Positions 36,567 to 45,482 of a stretch of DNA of 64,000 nt are shown here, in pieces. The stretch's first letter is position 1. Every line of letters starts with the position of its first letter. The stretch spans positions 62,001 to 126,000 of the forward strand of contig JACJNY010000025.1 in NCBI GenBank assembly GCA_014695295.1. The letters are read 5' to 3'. The notes below the pieces were generated by a model. The model searched no databases. It was not told where the DNA came from and saw only the letters and a program-made list of their open reading frames with translations. The DNA comes from Microcoleus sp. FACHB-61 (GTDB lineage Bacteria; Cyanobacteriota; Cyanobacteriia; Cyanobacteriales; Microcoleaceae). Position numbers and translations under genes: made by a program.

Positions 36567-38840
36567 CTAAAGTCTTGATACTTCCGTCGGACTAATTCCT
36601 AAAGGAATCACGATCGCAAATTCCGTACCTTCTCCTACGGCGGAACGGCAGCTCAAGGCTCCACCGTGTTTTTCCGCGACAATTCGGTAACTGATGGCTA
36701 ACCCCAAACCGGTGCCTTTTCCCATCGGTTTTGTCGTGAAAAACGGGTCAAACAATCGGGTTCGCACGTCTTCTGTCATGCCGATCGCATTATCGGCAAT
36801 GCGGATGCAAATAGTATTTTCGTTCAGGGCTTCTGTGCGAATGCTAATAGTTGGTTTCCAGTCGCCCCCGCCGGTTGCCGTTAGCGAAGCCTTCGGAGAG
36901 GATCGCCTTTTTTGGTTGCAAGCATCTTCCAAGGCGTCAATACTGTTGCTAAGCAGATTCATAAATACCTGATTTAGCTGACCTGCATAACATTCAATTA
37001 AGGGCAGTTTACCGTAATCTTTGATTACTTCGATTTCGGGATAGTCGGCTCTTGCTCTCAGTTTGTTGTGCAAAATTAGGAGCGTGTTGTCTATGCCTTC
37101 GTGAATGTTTTCAGCTTTTTTTACCGAGTCGTCTAAACGCGAGAAATTTCGCAAGCTCAGAACTATTTCGCGAATGCGATCTGCTCCCATTTTCATCGAA
37201 GAGAAGATTTTTAGCAAATCTTCTCTCAAAAATTCTAAATCGATATTATCAATACATTCTTGAATTTCTACCGGTGGCTGAGGATAGTATTTTTGGTAAA
37301 GTTCCACAAGCTGCAACAAGTCCCTGACATATTGGCTGGCGTAGGAAATATTTCCGTAGATAAAACTGACAGGGTTGTTAATTTCGTGAGCTACTCCAGC
37401 TACCATTTGACCGAGACTAGACATTTTTTCGGTATGAATTAGGTGAGCTTGAGTTTCTCGGAGTTCTTTAAGAGCGATTTCTAGCTGCTGGGCTCTATTG
37501 TTGGCGATCGCCTCGGAGAGCCGCAAAGCATCCTCCGCCGCTTTGCGCTCTGTTATGTCAAAAATGGCGCCGTTGAGGGATAAAACTTGACCTGCTGCGT
37601 TGAAAATGGCTTGACCTTTCTCTGAAACCCACCGCACATTTCCGTTGCAGTGAATCAGGCGATATTCGATCATGTAAGGTTGTTTTGTCTTAATAGCCCG
37701 ATCGATAGTTGTTTCGATATGCTGCACGTCATTGGGATGAACTATACTAAGAAAACCCTGCACCGGGCGAACCATAAAGTTAGCTGCAGGATAGCCGGAA
37801 ATAGCTTCTATGCCGCTGCTGATAAAAGTTACCCTCGATCGCCCCGCAGCACTGCACCGGTAAACTGCACCGGGAATGCTAGAAACTAATGACCTAAATT
37901 CTTCTTCTCTTTCTCCCAAAGCGGCCTCAATCCGCTTACGCTCGCTAATGTCACGAGCAAACGCGCACTGATATTCTTTGCCGTTAAATTCCAAATGGTC
38001 GATCGTAATTTCTACCGGAAAAATTCGACCGTACTTAGTGAGGTGGTGAACTTCAATATTAACCGAACCGCACCTTCTTAAGACTTTCCAGTGCAAACTC
38101 CAAGCAGTTTGGGGAAAATCTGGATTGATGTCGTGCACGGTCATCGAGAGCAATTCTGCGGCCGAATATCCCAATGAAGAGCAAGCGGCGTCGTTGACGT
38201 ACAAAAATTTACCGTCGGGCCCGATCCAGAATACCGCATCTGCAGATCGGTCGATCGCAAATTGAGTGAGTTGCAACTTTTCCTCAACCCGCTGGCGATC
38301 GGCAATTTCTTTTTCTAACTGTTCGTTAAGCGAATTGAGAGCTAAAGCGCGATCGACAATAATATCTGAAGGGTAAAGATCGATCGATTCTTTTGCCAAT
38401 TCTCCTTTCTGGATATCGTGCTGGTGCTGATTTTCTTCTACCTTTTTTAACGAATGTTGTTGAAAATTTTCTTTTTGCTTTAAACCAGACTCGGTAACTG
38501 CTTTCGGTATGAGGGCGAGGGCGACTGCGGCTAAAAGCAAAGAAATCAAAGCAATTGCAGCTTTGAGAGTTACCGACAGCCAATATATGGAATGCCAAAG
38601 CGTCCAAACTTCCGTTAATTTAGCAGCGCCCCAGGCAAAAAAAACAACGGCAAACAGCCGGAAAATCTTGCTGTGAGAACCTTGGCGGGTAAAATAAACT
38701 AAAAATAGCGCGATCGAGCAATAAGCGAGTGCCGTCAGCGAGTCAAAAACAGCGTACAGCCGCAACTCCGGCAGTGCGTTGCAGCCGAGTGCGGAAGATA
38801 CAGCAAGTGGTGAAAAAAAAATTGTTACTTGTTCTTGCAT
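36567..38840 (-). CDS. PAS sensor histidine kinase with degenerate ethylene-receptor-like membrane domain
   Basis: The ATG at 38840 is preferred to an upstream TTG at 38885; about 757 residues. The N-terminal 115 residues form three membrane helices resembling the ETR1-type sensor domain: VFDSLTALAYCSIALFLVYF (Asp33 kept), GAAKLTEVWTLWHSIYWLS and LLLAAVALALIPKAV. The Cys and His copper ligands of the CG.TH motif are Trp70 and Lys74 here. Then a coiled coil, PAS-PAC one (about 190-305), PAS-PAC two (about 313-435), HisKA with phospho-acceptor His485 (VAGVAHEINNPVSFIYGN) and HATPase (NQVFMNLLSNSIDALED, TTKPMGKGTGLGLAISYRIV). Ser/Ala-rich residues SSPKASLTATGGG in the ATPase come from an interspersed repeat. 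No response regulator is adjacent. Confidence 0.9.
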   Translation of the reverse strand: MQEQVTIFFSPLAVSSALGCNALPELRLYAVFDSLTALAYCSIALFLVYFTRQGSHSKIFRLFAVVFFAWGAAKLTEVWTLWHSIYWLSVTLKAAIALISLLLAAVALALIPKAVTESGLKQKENFQQHSLKKVEENQHQHDIQKGELAKESIDLYPSDIIVDRALALNSLNEQLEKEIADRQRVEEKLQLTQFAIDRSADAVFWIGPDGKFLYVNDAACSSLGYSAAELLSMTVHDINPDFPQTAWSLHWKVLRRCGSVNIEVHHLTKYGRIFPVEITIDHLEFNGKEYQCAFARDISERKRIEAALGEREEEFRSLVSSIPGAVYRCSAAGRSRVTFISSGIEAISGYPAANFMVRPVQGFLSIVHPNDVQHIETTIDRAIKTKQPYMIEYRLIHCNGNVRWVSEKGQAIFNAAGQVLSLNGAIFDITERKAAEDALRLSEAIANNRAQQLEIALKELRETQAHLIHTEKMSSLGQMVAGVAHEINNPVSFIYGNISYASQYVRDLLQLVELYQKYYPQPPVEIQECIDNIDLEFLREDLLKIFSSMKMGADRIREIVLSLRNFSRLDDSVKKAENIHEGIDNTLLILHNKLRARADYPEIEVIKDYGKLPLIECYAGQLNQVFMNLLSNSIDALEDACNQKRRSSPKASLTATGGGDWKPTISIRTEALNENTICIRIADNAIGMTEDVRTRLFDPFFTTKPMGKGTGLGLAISYRIVAEKHGGALSCRSAVGEGTEFAIVIPLGISPTEVSRL
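36879..36912. repeat. Interspersed repeat inside the PAS kinase gene
   Basis: GTTAGCGAAGCCTTCGGAGA then GGATCGCC belongs to the dispersed GCGAAGC/GGAGAGGATCGC family. Read on the minus strand it encodes RRSSPKASLTAT, an apparent in-frame insertion in a loop of the HATPase domain. Confidence 0.55.
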
Positions 38841-38885
38841 AAAGTTCAAGAAAAAAGTTATCTGTACCAATGCAAATCCGATCAA

Positions 38886-39252
38886 ATATAATTATTTGAT
38901 TTCGGTCAGTGAAATATTTACATAATTATATACTTTTTTCATCTTTTATGAAACAGCTATTTTTGCAGGGAATGTCAAAATTCTCTAGGTTCGGCTCTGG
39001 GAGCAAAGCTTTCGACAAGTATGAGAGATTGCGATCGTCGCGACTCGCAACGCTTGCGTTCCTCGCAGTGACGGAATACATAAATTCGCCTACTTATAGC
39101 TTCAGAAACATTTAAATTTTTAATGATTGCTATTAACTTTTCTTTTAGATTACTTAAGCTGTGAGCCAGGGGTCTTAAACCCCTGGCTCACTGATTGACT
39201 AACGGAATTTTAAGGCAGAGGAAATCTCAATTTTTGCGCTGGAAATCCACAA
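38886..39252. other. Spacer between the PAS kinase and pepA
   Basis: No supportable gene. Holds a perfect 13-bp hairpin (39161-39191, listed separately) and AT-rich sequence. Confidence 0.5.
39161..39191 (-). terminator. Perfect 13-bp hairpin downstream of pepA
   Basis: Arms GTGAGCCAGGGGT and ACCCCTGGCTCAC with a CTTAA loop, 62 bp past the pepA stop on the minus strand. No strong U-run follows, so it may instead be one of the many palindromic repeats of this genome. Confidence 0.45.
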
Positions 39253-40731
39253 TTAAGCACCGCCCAGCACCCAATGCACCAAAGTCCGAACTCCAAAACC
39301 GGTAGCCCCAGGGCCATTGTAGCCATTTTCTTTGTCACTCCAAACCGTGCCGGCAATATCTAAATGCGCCCAAGCAGTATCCTTCACAAACTGCTTCAAA
39401 AATAGCGCCGCCGTAATCGAACCGCCGGCACGCGGTCCAGTGTTTTTCATGTCGGCGTGCAATGCTTTCAAGCCCTCAAAATATTTTTCTTCCATCGGCA
39501 TTCGCCAAAATTTTTCGCCTGCCAATTCTGAGGCGGCGACTATTTCGGCGGCGACGCTATCTTGAGGACTCCACAAACCCGCGATATCTTCGCCCAAAGC
39601 AATTACGCAGGCCCCGGTTAGAGTTGCTAAATCGACAATTGCGTCAACTCCCAATTTATCAGCAAATACCAAAGCATCAGCCAGGGTCAAACGCCCTTCG
39701 GCGTCAGTATTGTTGACTTCAATTGTTTTGCCGTTGGAAGCTGTAAGGATGTCTCCAGGGCGCATGGCGCGGCCGCTAATCATGTTTTCAGTGACGGCGC
39801 TGATAAAGTGAACTTCCACATCTGGTTTGATGTGACCGATCGCCTTTGCCGCTCCAAAAGTAGCCGCAGCGCCGCCCATATCTACTTTCATCATTTCAAT
39901 GCCGCTGCCGGCTCCTTTGATGTTCAAACCGCCCGAATCAAAGGTCAATCCTTTGCCCACAATTGCTATTTTGCGGCGCGGTGTGCCTTCGGGTTTGTAA
40001 GTCAAATGGATGAATTTTGGCGGCAAATCAGATGCTAGGGCAACGCCTAGAAAGGCTCCCATGCCGAGTTTCTCGCAGTCTTCCCGCTCCAATATTTCTA
40101 ATTCTAAACCGCATTCGGCAGCCAGACTTTGAGCGGTTTCTGCCATTGTAATCGGGGTGACAAAATTTGCCGGCGCTGCGACTAATTCCCGTGCTAAAAT
40201 GACTCCTGCCGTGATTTGGCGGGCGCGGGCGATCGCACTTTCGGTACCGGCAAAACCGAGCAAATGAATTTGTTCGAGTTGCGGGCTTTTGTCTTCATGT
40301 TCCGATTTGAAACGGTTGTCTTGATTCAGGGAGAGTTCCACACCTTCGGCGATGGCGCTTGCTGTAGAATCCGGCGCGTTTTTCCACACTGGAAAGCTGA
40401 TTCCGAGGGTTTTGCATTTCTCCTTTTTGGCTAACTTGGCGCAAACGCCCGCAGCTTGCCGCACGGTATCTAATTTTAAGTCCTCTGTTTTGCCTAAACC
40501 GACGATCGCAATTTTGCGAATGGGATTATTGCCGCCGACGCGGGTGATGGCGCTCGTGCCTGCTTTACCCTTAAAATCTACTTCCAGTAGCAGCTCTTTC
40601 AAAGTGCCTGCAAGCTTTTCATCTAATTGTGCCAGCTCGCCGGTGAGTTCGAGGGCGTCCTCAAACAGACCAATTGCCAGGGCGTCTCCCGTCCAAGCAG
40701 AGGGGGGCGTATCGGTGACTAGAAATTCCAT
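39253..40731 (-). CDS. pepA: Leucyl aminopeptidase (M17)
   Basis: 492 residues. The metallopeptidase signature [18 protein letters not shown] is complete (about residue 340), with the first metal-binding set in [20 protein letters not shown] (about 255-270) and [18 protein letters not shown]. The N-terminal macro-like domain ([20 protein letters not shown]) is also normal. Hexameric M17 enzymes remove N-terminal leucine and other residues in protein turnover with two divalent metals. Start ATG 40731 ([10 protein letters not shown]). It appears monocistronic; the hairpin at 39161 may end it. Confidence 0.96.
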   Translation of the reverse strand: MEFLVTDTPPSAWTGDALAIGLFEDALELTGELAQLDEKLAGTLKELLLEVDFKGKAGTSAITRVGGNNPIRKIAIVGLGKTEDLKLDTVRQAAGVCAKLAKKEKCKTLGISFPVWKNAPDSTASAIAEGVELSLNQDNRFKSEHEDKSPQLEQIHLLGFAGTESAIARARQITAGVILARELVAAPANFVTPITMAETAQSLAAECGLELEILEREDCEKLGMGAFLGVALASDLPPKFIHLTYKPEGTPRRKIAIVGKGLTFDSGGLNIKGAGSGIEMMKVDMGGAAATFGAAKAIGHIKPDVEVHFISAVTENMISGRAMRPGDILTASNGKTIEVNNTDAEGRLTLADALVFADKLGVDAIVDLATLTGACVIALGEDIAGLWSPQDSVAAEIVAASELAGEKFWRMPMEEKYFEGLKALHADMKNTGPRAGGSITAALFLKQFVKDTAWAHLDIAGTVWSDKENGYNGPGATGFGVRTLVHWVLGGA

Positions 40732-40966
40732 GTTTTGATTTACACTTTAGATTTGAGATTTTTGATTGTACTTTGTAGTTGGTGGTTTGTGGTTTTTCCG
40801 TGGTGCGGGTAAATAGCTCGACCGCACAAATTCTCCGCTCCGCATCGAAATAAATTCTGCTACTATATCAGCCAAGTCCGCCTGCGCTCGGATCTCGCAC
40901 CAATCTCAATAATCTGTTTTGGGGCCTGCTGAAAGGGCCCGCCCCACTCTTAACATTTATTTCTCG

Positions 40967-41021
40967 TTGAACAGGTATCCTGCCTGTGATGGCGTGGAAC
41001 AGGCATCCTGCCTGTGATGGC
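40967..41021. repeat. Two tandem copies of GAACAGG-CCTG palindromic element
   Basis: Two tandem units of 26-27 bp, GAACAGGTATCCTGCCTGTG and GAACAGGCATCCTGCCTGTG, each followed by ATGGC. The unit is half of the double-palindrome family found in cbiG, tpsB and at 43292-43543. It ends just before the lytic transglycosylase gene. Confidence 0.8.
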
Positions 41022-41068
41022 TTTTGACAAACGATCGGTTCTCTATTGTTATTCTCTTAAATTTTCCC

Positions 41069-43273
41069 ATGCTAAAACGACGCCGGGCCCGATTTTCTGT
41101 TTTAATCAGCGTTTCAGTTTGCGTTATTGCGATCGGCTCTTTGGTTGCTGTGATGAAATGGATGGGTTTGGGCTCGTTCCAGAAGGCTCAGCAGCCCCTG
41201 GATGGAGCGAATTCCGAATCGGAAGTTAAGATGCTGGTATCGCTGTCACCGAGCGAGCGATCGGCGAAATTAGTTGAACTTGCAGCCACTCAGTCTGCAA
41301 GTACGAACCCGCAGCAGCAAATCTCCCCTCAAAGCCGCGCCCGCTACCTGCTTGCCAGCGATTTAATCCAGCAAGGAAATGCCGCCAAAGCATTAAAATT
41401 ATTGGACAAATTAGAGCAAGAATATCCGATTTTAGCCTCTCACATTGCCCTAAAAAGGGCGCAAGCTTACCAATTGAGCGGCGACAAAGGCAAAACCCAA
41501 AAAGCTTGGGAGGAACTGCTCAAAAACTATCCGAGCGACCCGGTAGCAGCGGAAGCTTTATATGTTTTAGGCAAGTCAAAACCGGAATATTGGCAACAGG
41601 CAGTTACTGAATTTCCCGCCCATCCCCGCAGCGTAGAAATTGCCCTCGGCAAGTTAAAAGACAATCCCAATCAGCCGAAGTTAATGCTGCTGGTAGCAAA
41701 ATACGGTCATTATGTCAAAGATTACGCTGCCGTATTAGAAAAATTGGTTCAGCAAAACAGCGCCGCTTTGAAACCGGAAGATTGGGAAGAAATTGCCTTT
41801 GGGTATTGGGAAAAACAGGATTACGGCAAAGGAGCTATTGCTTACGGGAAAGCTCCCCGCACTCCCAAAAATCTTTACCGAAAAGCTCGCGGTTTGTGGC
41901 TGGAAGGAAAAATCCCGGAATCGAGAATTGCCTATCAAGAATTAGTGCGGGAGTTTCCCGATGCCGAAGATACTGGTTTGGGTTTAATTCGGCTGTCGCG
42001 GCTGAGCGAACCGAAAGATGCGATCGCTTTGCTCGATCGGGTTATTAGCAAATTCCCCAATTATGCCCCCGAAGCTTTGTTAGATAAATCGCAACTTCTC
42101 GACAAAGCAGGCAGCGGTCAATCCGCCTCAGATACCCGCAAGTTGCTATTGACAAAATACAATAATTCTGATAAAGCAGGAGAACTGCGGTGGACGATCG
42201 CCCAGCAGTTTGCCAAAGGCGGAGATTTAAAATCAGCTTGGCAGTGGGCGAGAGAATTAACCACCCACAATCCCGACAGCGAACAAGCTCCAGAAGCAGC
42301 ATTTTGGGTGGGGAAATGGGCAAAGCAACTCGGCCGCGAAGAAGACGCCAAGACTGCATTTGACTACACTATTTTACGCTATCCAGAATCCTATTTTGCG
42401 TGGCGATCGGCTGTACTTCTCGGCTGGCCCGTAGGCGACTTTACCACAGTCCGAGATTTGTCTCCCAATGTAGTGCGGCCCCCTCAGCGCCCCGAACCAA
42501 CCGCCGGTTCTCCTGCGTTGAAAGAACTCTATCAATTAGGTCAAGATAGAGAGGCTTGGACGCTGTGGCAAATAGAATTTATCGACCGCGTAGAACCAAG
42601 TATTGCCGAACAGTTTACCGACGGTTTAATGCGAGTTGCAGTCGGAGACAATTTAGACGGTTTGTGGATGGTTGGGAGTTTGCGGCAGCGCGACCAACCA
42701 GATGATAGAACCCAATACCTCGCTTTCAGACAGGAGCCGGCTTATTGGCAAGCACTTTATCCTTTTCCTTACTTAGAAACCATTGTCAAATGGTCGCAAG
42801 AACGCAAAATAAATCCAGTATTAGTGACAGCATTAATCCGGCAAGAATCGCGGTTTATGCCTGCAATAAAATCATCAGTTGGCGCTACCGGTTTAATGCA
42901 AGTAATGCCGGAAACAGCAGCTTGGGTTGCTGGACAAATCAGCCTCAAAAAGTATTCATTGGAGAATGTGGACGACAACGTTAAACTCGGTACGTGGTAC
43001 TTGGATCACACTCACGACGAGTACAAGAATAACTCGATGTTAGCTGTGGCGAGTTACAATGCCGGGCCGAATGCAGTAGCAGATTGGTTGAAGAGGTTTA
43101 ATTTTAGTGACCCGGATGCTTTTGCGGAAAAGATTCCGTTTCCTGAAACGAAAGGATACGTGAAATCGGTGTTTGAGAATTACTGGAATTATCTGCGGAT
43201 TTACAATCCTGAAGTTAATAAGTTAATGAGTGAGCATTATGCGGCTTCTCAACAAAAAGCAAAGCCTCAGTAA
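41069..43273 (+). CDS. slt: Soluble lytic murein transglycosylase (Slt-type) with TPR region
   Basis: ATG 41069 (MLKRRRARFSVLISVSVC) gives a basic leader and membrane anchor; a TTG 45 bases upstream is less likely. About 734 residues. The middle is TPR-like superhelix (repeated ALKLLDKLEQEYP, AYQELVREFPDAED). The C-terminal GEWL/SLT domain has catalytic Glu593 in LVTALIRQESRFMPAIKS, GATGLMQVMPETA, and SYNAGPNAVADWL. It cleaves the glycan between MurNAc and GlcNAc in the periplasm, producing 1,6-anhydro ends during wall recycling. The repeat pair at 40967-41021 lies upstream and an array of related repeats downstream. Confidence 0.94.
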   Translation: MLKRRRARFSVLISVSVCVIAIGSLVAVMKWMGLGSFQKAQQPLDGANSESEVKMLVSLSPSERSAKLVELAATQSASTNPQQQISPQSRARYLLASDLIQQGNAAKALKLLDKLEQEYPILASHIALKRAQAYQLSGDKGKTQKAWEELLKNYPSDPVAAEALYVLGKSKPEYWQQAVTEFPAHPRSVEIALGKLKDNPNQPKLMLLVAKYGHYVKDYAAVLEKLVQQNSAALKPEDWEEIAFGYWEKQDYGKGAIAYGKAPRTPKNLYRKARGLWLEGKIPESRIAYQELVREFPDAEDTGLGLIRLSRLSEPKDAIALLDRVISKFPNYAPEALLDKSQLLDKAGSGQSASDTRKLLLTKYNNSDKAGELRWTIAQQFAKGGDLKSAWQWARELTTHNPDSEQAPEAAFWVGKWAKQLGREEDAKTAFDYTILRYPESYFAWRSAVLLGWPVGDFTTVRDLSPNVVRPPQRPEPTAGSPALKELYQLGQDREAWTLWQIEFIDRVEPSIAEQFTDGLMRVAVGDNLDGLWMVGSLRQRDQPDDRTQYLAFRQEPAYWQALYPFPYLETIVKWSQERKINPVLVTALIRQESRFMPAIKSSVGATGLMQVMPETAAWVAGQISLKKYSLENVDDNVKLGTWYLDHTHDEYKNNSMLAVASYNAGPNAVADWLKRFNFSDPDAFAEKIPFPETKGYVKSVFENYWNYLRIYNPEVNKLMSEHYAASQQKAKPQ

Positions 43274-43291
43274 TTCTAGTTGAGGCTGTCA

Positions 43292-43543
43292 GGAACGGGC
43301 TCTCCGGCCCGTTCCACAAACAAATTTATTTTGTGTATTTATTGATTGTAGGGTGGGCTTCGACGCCGCCCTAAAAAGATGACAATGGCATCAGGAACAG
43401 GCAAGATGCCTGTTCCACCATCAAATTTATTTTGTGTATTTATAAATTGTAGGGTGGGCTTGTAGCCCGGAACAGGCATATTGCCTGTTCCACAAACAAA
43501 TTTATTGGTTGTATTCGTTGTGGGGTGGGCTTCGAGGCCGCCC
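43292..43543. repeat. Three-unit array of palindromic GAACAGGC...TGTTCC elements
   Basis: Units start at 43292, 43394 and 43469. Each has a hairpin (GGAACAGGCAAGATGCCTGT type; the first is GGAACGGG...CCCGTTCC), then a TTTATT-rich spacer, then GTAGGGTGGGCTT-type sequence. It lies in the 312-bp gap after slt and holds no gene. Confidence 0.85.
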
Positions 43544-43585
43544 ATACCAATATTCCAGAAATTGAAATTGTGGGATTAAAATAAA

Positions 43586-44083
43586 TCAGCGGCATCCCAA
43601 GGAATCGCGAGTAGAAATCCCTGTTTGGGAATTTATACCGCTGGCTTTTGTACACAATTCTTTAACTTGTGCGCCGTCCATAATTGCGTCAGTAAAGTCA
43701 GCGCCGGTGATATCAGCTCCCTCAAAAGTAGAACGCAGCAAAATTGTTTCTGTTAAAATTGCATCGCTTAAATCGGCCTTAGTAAATTTAACTTGATCTA
43801 TCATTGCATTAGTTAAATTTGCGCCGTGCAAATTCGCCTCAGTCATCACCGAAGCGCTCATAATTGCTCCCCGCAAATCGGCATTAGAAAAATTAGTCAA
43901 GTCCATATTAGCGTTTGAAAATTCAGCGGTTCGCAGCATTTGACCAGAAAAATCCCGTCTTGTGAGTTCGGCGTTGCTAAAGGACAGCGGCGGAGCGTAA
44001 TATTTAGATTGAGCCTGGGCTGGCGGCGGCAGAATGAAGATAGTTAGCGCCAAGAGGAATGCTGCTAGTTGCCGGAGTTTCAT
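43586..44083 (-). CDS. Exported pentapeptide-repeat protein
   Basis: 165 residues. A signal peptide (LAAFLLALTIFILPPPAQAQ) is followed by pentapeptide repeats of the A(D/N)LXX type: SNAELTRRDFSGQML, SNANMDLTNFSNADLRGAI, EANLHGANLTNAMIDQ, then KADLSDAILTETI and GADITGADFTDAIMDGAQ. These build a right-handed quadrilateral beta helix. It ends with a Cys-containing tail (LCTKASG, DSLGCR). Localisation is the thylakoid lumen or periplasm; many cyanobacterial homologues have no known function. It is convergent with slt. Confidence 0.9.
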   Translation of the reverse strand: MKLRQLAAFLLALTIFILPPPAQAQSKYYAPPLSFSNAELTRRDFSGQMLRTAEFSNANMDLTNFSNADLRGAIMSASVMTEANLHGANLTNAMIDQVKFTKADLSDAILTETILLRSTFEGADITGADFTDAIMDGAQVKELCTKASGINSQTGISTRDSLGCR

Positions 44084-44192
44084 AAGTCTGATATTCTCAC
44101 AAGGTGGGTATTTCGTAGTGTATCCCGAACTTTGGTCGATCGACTAAACAGTTAAAATCTGAATTAATAGTGATGGAGATGGAAAAAAAGAT

Positions 44193-44561
44193 ATGCTAAG
44201 TTTTTTCTTAACTTGGATAGTAGCAGCGGTTTCGCTGATCATTACCGCTAACATTGTACCAGGTATGGCGGTGGTTAGCTTTCCGGCGGCGATGCTGGCT
44301 GCTGTTGTTATCGGATTGGTGAACGCGGTTGTCAAACCGATTATTACATTGCTGACGCTGCCTTTGACCATTATTACTTTAGGTTTGTTTTTATTTGTTG
44401 TGAATGCAATTTCACTTTCCCTGGCTTCCTGGTTAGCGGGTGCGTTCAATATCGGCTTTACGGTTAACGGTTTTTGGCCGGCTTTGTGTGGTTCCATTGT
44501 GTTGTCATTCGTTTCTGGGGTGATCGGTCGATTTGTTAATGCCGATACTTTGTCTCAGTAA
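44193..44561 (+). CDS. Phage-holin superfamily IV (DUF/PF04020-like) membrane protein
   Basis: 122 residues with four membrane segments: LSFFLTWIVAAVSLIITANI, AMLAAVVIGLVNAVVKPIIT, LPLTIITLGLFLFVVNAISL, and the C-terminal ALCGSIVLSFVSGVIGRFVN. The NAVVKPIITLLTLPLT-ITLGLFLFVVNA motif typifies this family, spread widely in bacteria. The holin name is historical; no phage genes surround it. The start ATG has a GGAGATGG stretch upstream. It is convergent with cbiG, with only four bases between stop codons. Confidence 0.88.
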   Translation: MLSFFLTWIVAAVSLIITANIVPGMAVVSFPAAMLAAVVIGLVNAVVKPIITLLTLPLTIITLGLFLFVVNAISLSLASWLAGAFNIGFTVNGFWPALCGSIVLSFVSGVIGRFVNADTLSQ

Positions 44562-44565
44562 TAGA

Positions 44566-45363
44566 TTATCCCAGATACTCGATCGGGGAAACTGCAACCG
44601 CTACTGTTACGGCAGAACCTACCCTAACCCCTCCTTGTGAAAGGGGGGGATTTTTACTGCGAAATATTTGTTTAGGGACTAAAAGCCTTTCACGGGCGGG
44701 CAGGATGTCCACCCCACAAGCAGATTCACTCTTTGTGGAACAGGCATCTTGCCTGTTATTGAGAATGGTACAAGATATCAGTTCGATCGCACAAAGTGCT
44801 GCGGCTTCTGCTACGCTGGGCGTGCCGACTTCTTTGACTACAATATTTGAAGGGTTGGGGACTTCTACGGAACTTAAAATGTCAGCAGCAAAGGTTTTTA
44901 ACGGCCAGTTTCGCCCTTGACAAAGTTCTAACAAGCCGACTTCACCTGCTTTAGTGTCGATTGTAGCAATACCTGCGATCGCACTTTCCGCTAAATGATT
45001 AGCGCGACATACTTGTTTAATCGCTGTTTCGATTGATTCTCGCCCTGTTCCGCGTTCGCAGCCTATCCCTACCCACAACACTCTCGGATGCCACTGAACC
45101 TTTGGCAAAACAGATTCCGGCGAAAATCTTCTCTGCGTGAAACTAATCCAAATTCTGGCTTTGATAGTTGATAGATTTTCCCCCTCCCAATACAAAGAAT
45201 GTTTTTCTGGCAGACTGTTTTGCCACAAAGTAGAACCAATTTCTTGAATTAGTTCGACAGTTTCCCCTTTAGCAAGAGCCGCCGCTACTCCAGTCCAGTC
45301 ACCTTCGCCTCGACTCCAACCGCAGGGAATGTCTAGCATATCTAAAGTAAATTCATCGCTCAT
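44566..45363 (-). CDS. cbiG: Cobalamin biosynthesis protein CbiG (middle and C-terminal domains) with repeat-derived insertions
   Basis: 265 residues. The conserved part is RGEGDWTGVAAALAKGE, GSTLWQNSLP, then VLWVGIGCERGTGRESIETA, ATIDTKAGEVGLLELC and VKEVGTPSVAEAAAL. This is the CbiG middle and C-terminal region (cobalt-precorrin-5A acetaldehyde hydrolase in ring contraction of anaerobic B12 synthesis). CbiG_N is absent, which in cyanobacteria is usual because it sits with CobJ. Just before the conserved LLVPKQIFR strand are 23 repeat-derived residues (NRQDACST...ILP, about 202-224), and just after it comes a second insertion (KNPPLSQGGVRVG). The C-terminus resumes with AVTVAVAVSPIEYLG. The gene may still be functional since both inserts are in loops and in frame. 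Confidence 0.85.
   Translation of the reverse strand: MSDEFTLDMLDIPCGWSRGEGDWTGVAAALAKGETVELIQEIGSTLWQNSLPEKHSLYWEGENLSTIKARIWISFTQRRFSPESVLPKVQWHPRVLWVGIGCERGTGRESIETAIKQVCRANHLAESAIAGIATIDTKAGEVGLLELCQGRNWPLKTFAADILSSVEVPNPSNIVVKEVGTPSVAEAAALCAIELISCTILNNRQDACSTKSESACGVDILPARERLLVPKQIFRSKNPPLSQGGVRVGSAVTVAVAVSPIEYLG
44617..44655. repeat. CCTAACCCCTCC...GGGGG interspersed repeat inside cbiG
   Basis: Read on the minus strand, AAATCCCCCCCTTTCACAAG then GAGGGGTTAGG is a familiar cyanobacterial intergenic repeat. In this place it encodes KNPPLSQGGVRVG in frame, between LLVPKQIFR and AVTVAVA of CbiG. Confidence 0.7.
44694..44760. repeat. Double-palindrome element inside cbiG
   Basis: On the minus strand: hairpin one AACAGGCAAGATGCCTGTT, spacer CCACAA plus variable bases, hairpin two around GGACATCCTGCCC. 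It encodes NRQDACSTKSESACGVDILP. The same element (61536-61603) encodes NRQDACSTIDETACGAGILP in tpsB. Confidence 0.88.
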
Positions 45364-45482
45364 TATTCAGTTATCTATTCTGTAGTTTCACTGCGACCGC
45401 AATCTGTCAAAAAATTAACACTCTGTTTATTGAAATTTATGGTATAATTGTAGCACAAACTACAAAAAGTCAAACAGTTAAG

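Noticed and set aside
38909-39115. 68-codon plus-strand frame upstream of the PAS kinase
   Set aside because: Low-complexity, ends in AT-rich spacer, no ribosome-binding site or homology.
44193-44561. Evidence for a prophage because of a holin-family protein
   Set aside because: The family is common in non-phage contexts and no other phage gene is near.
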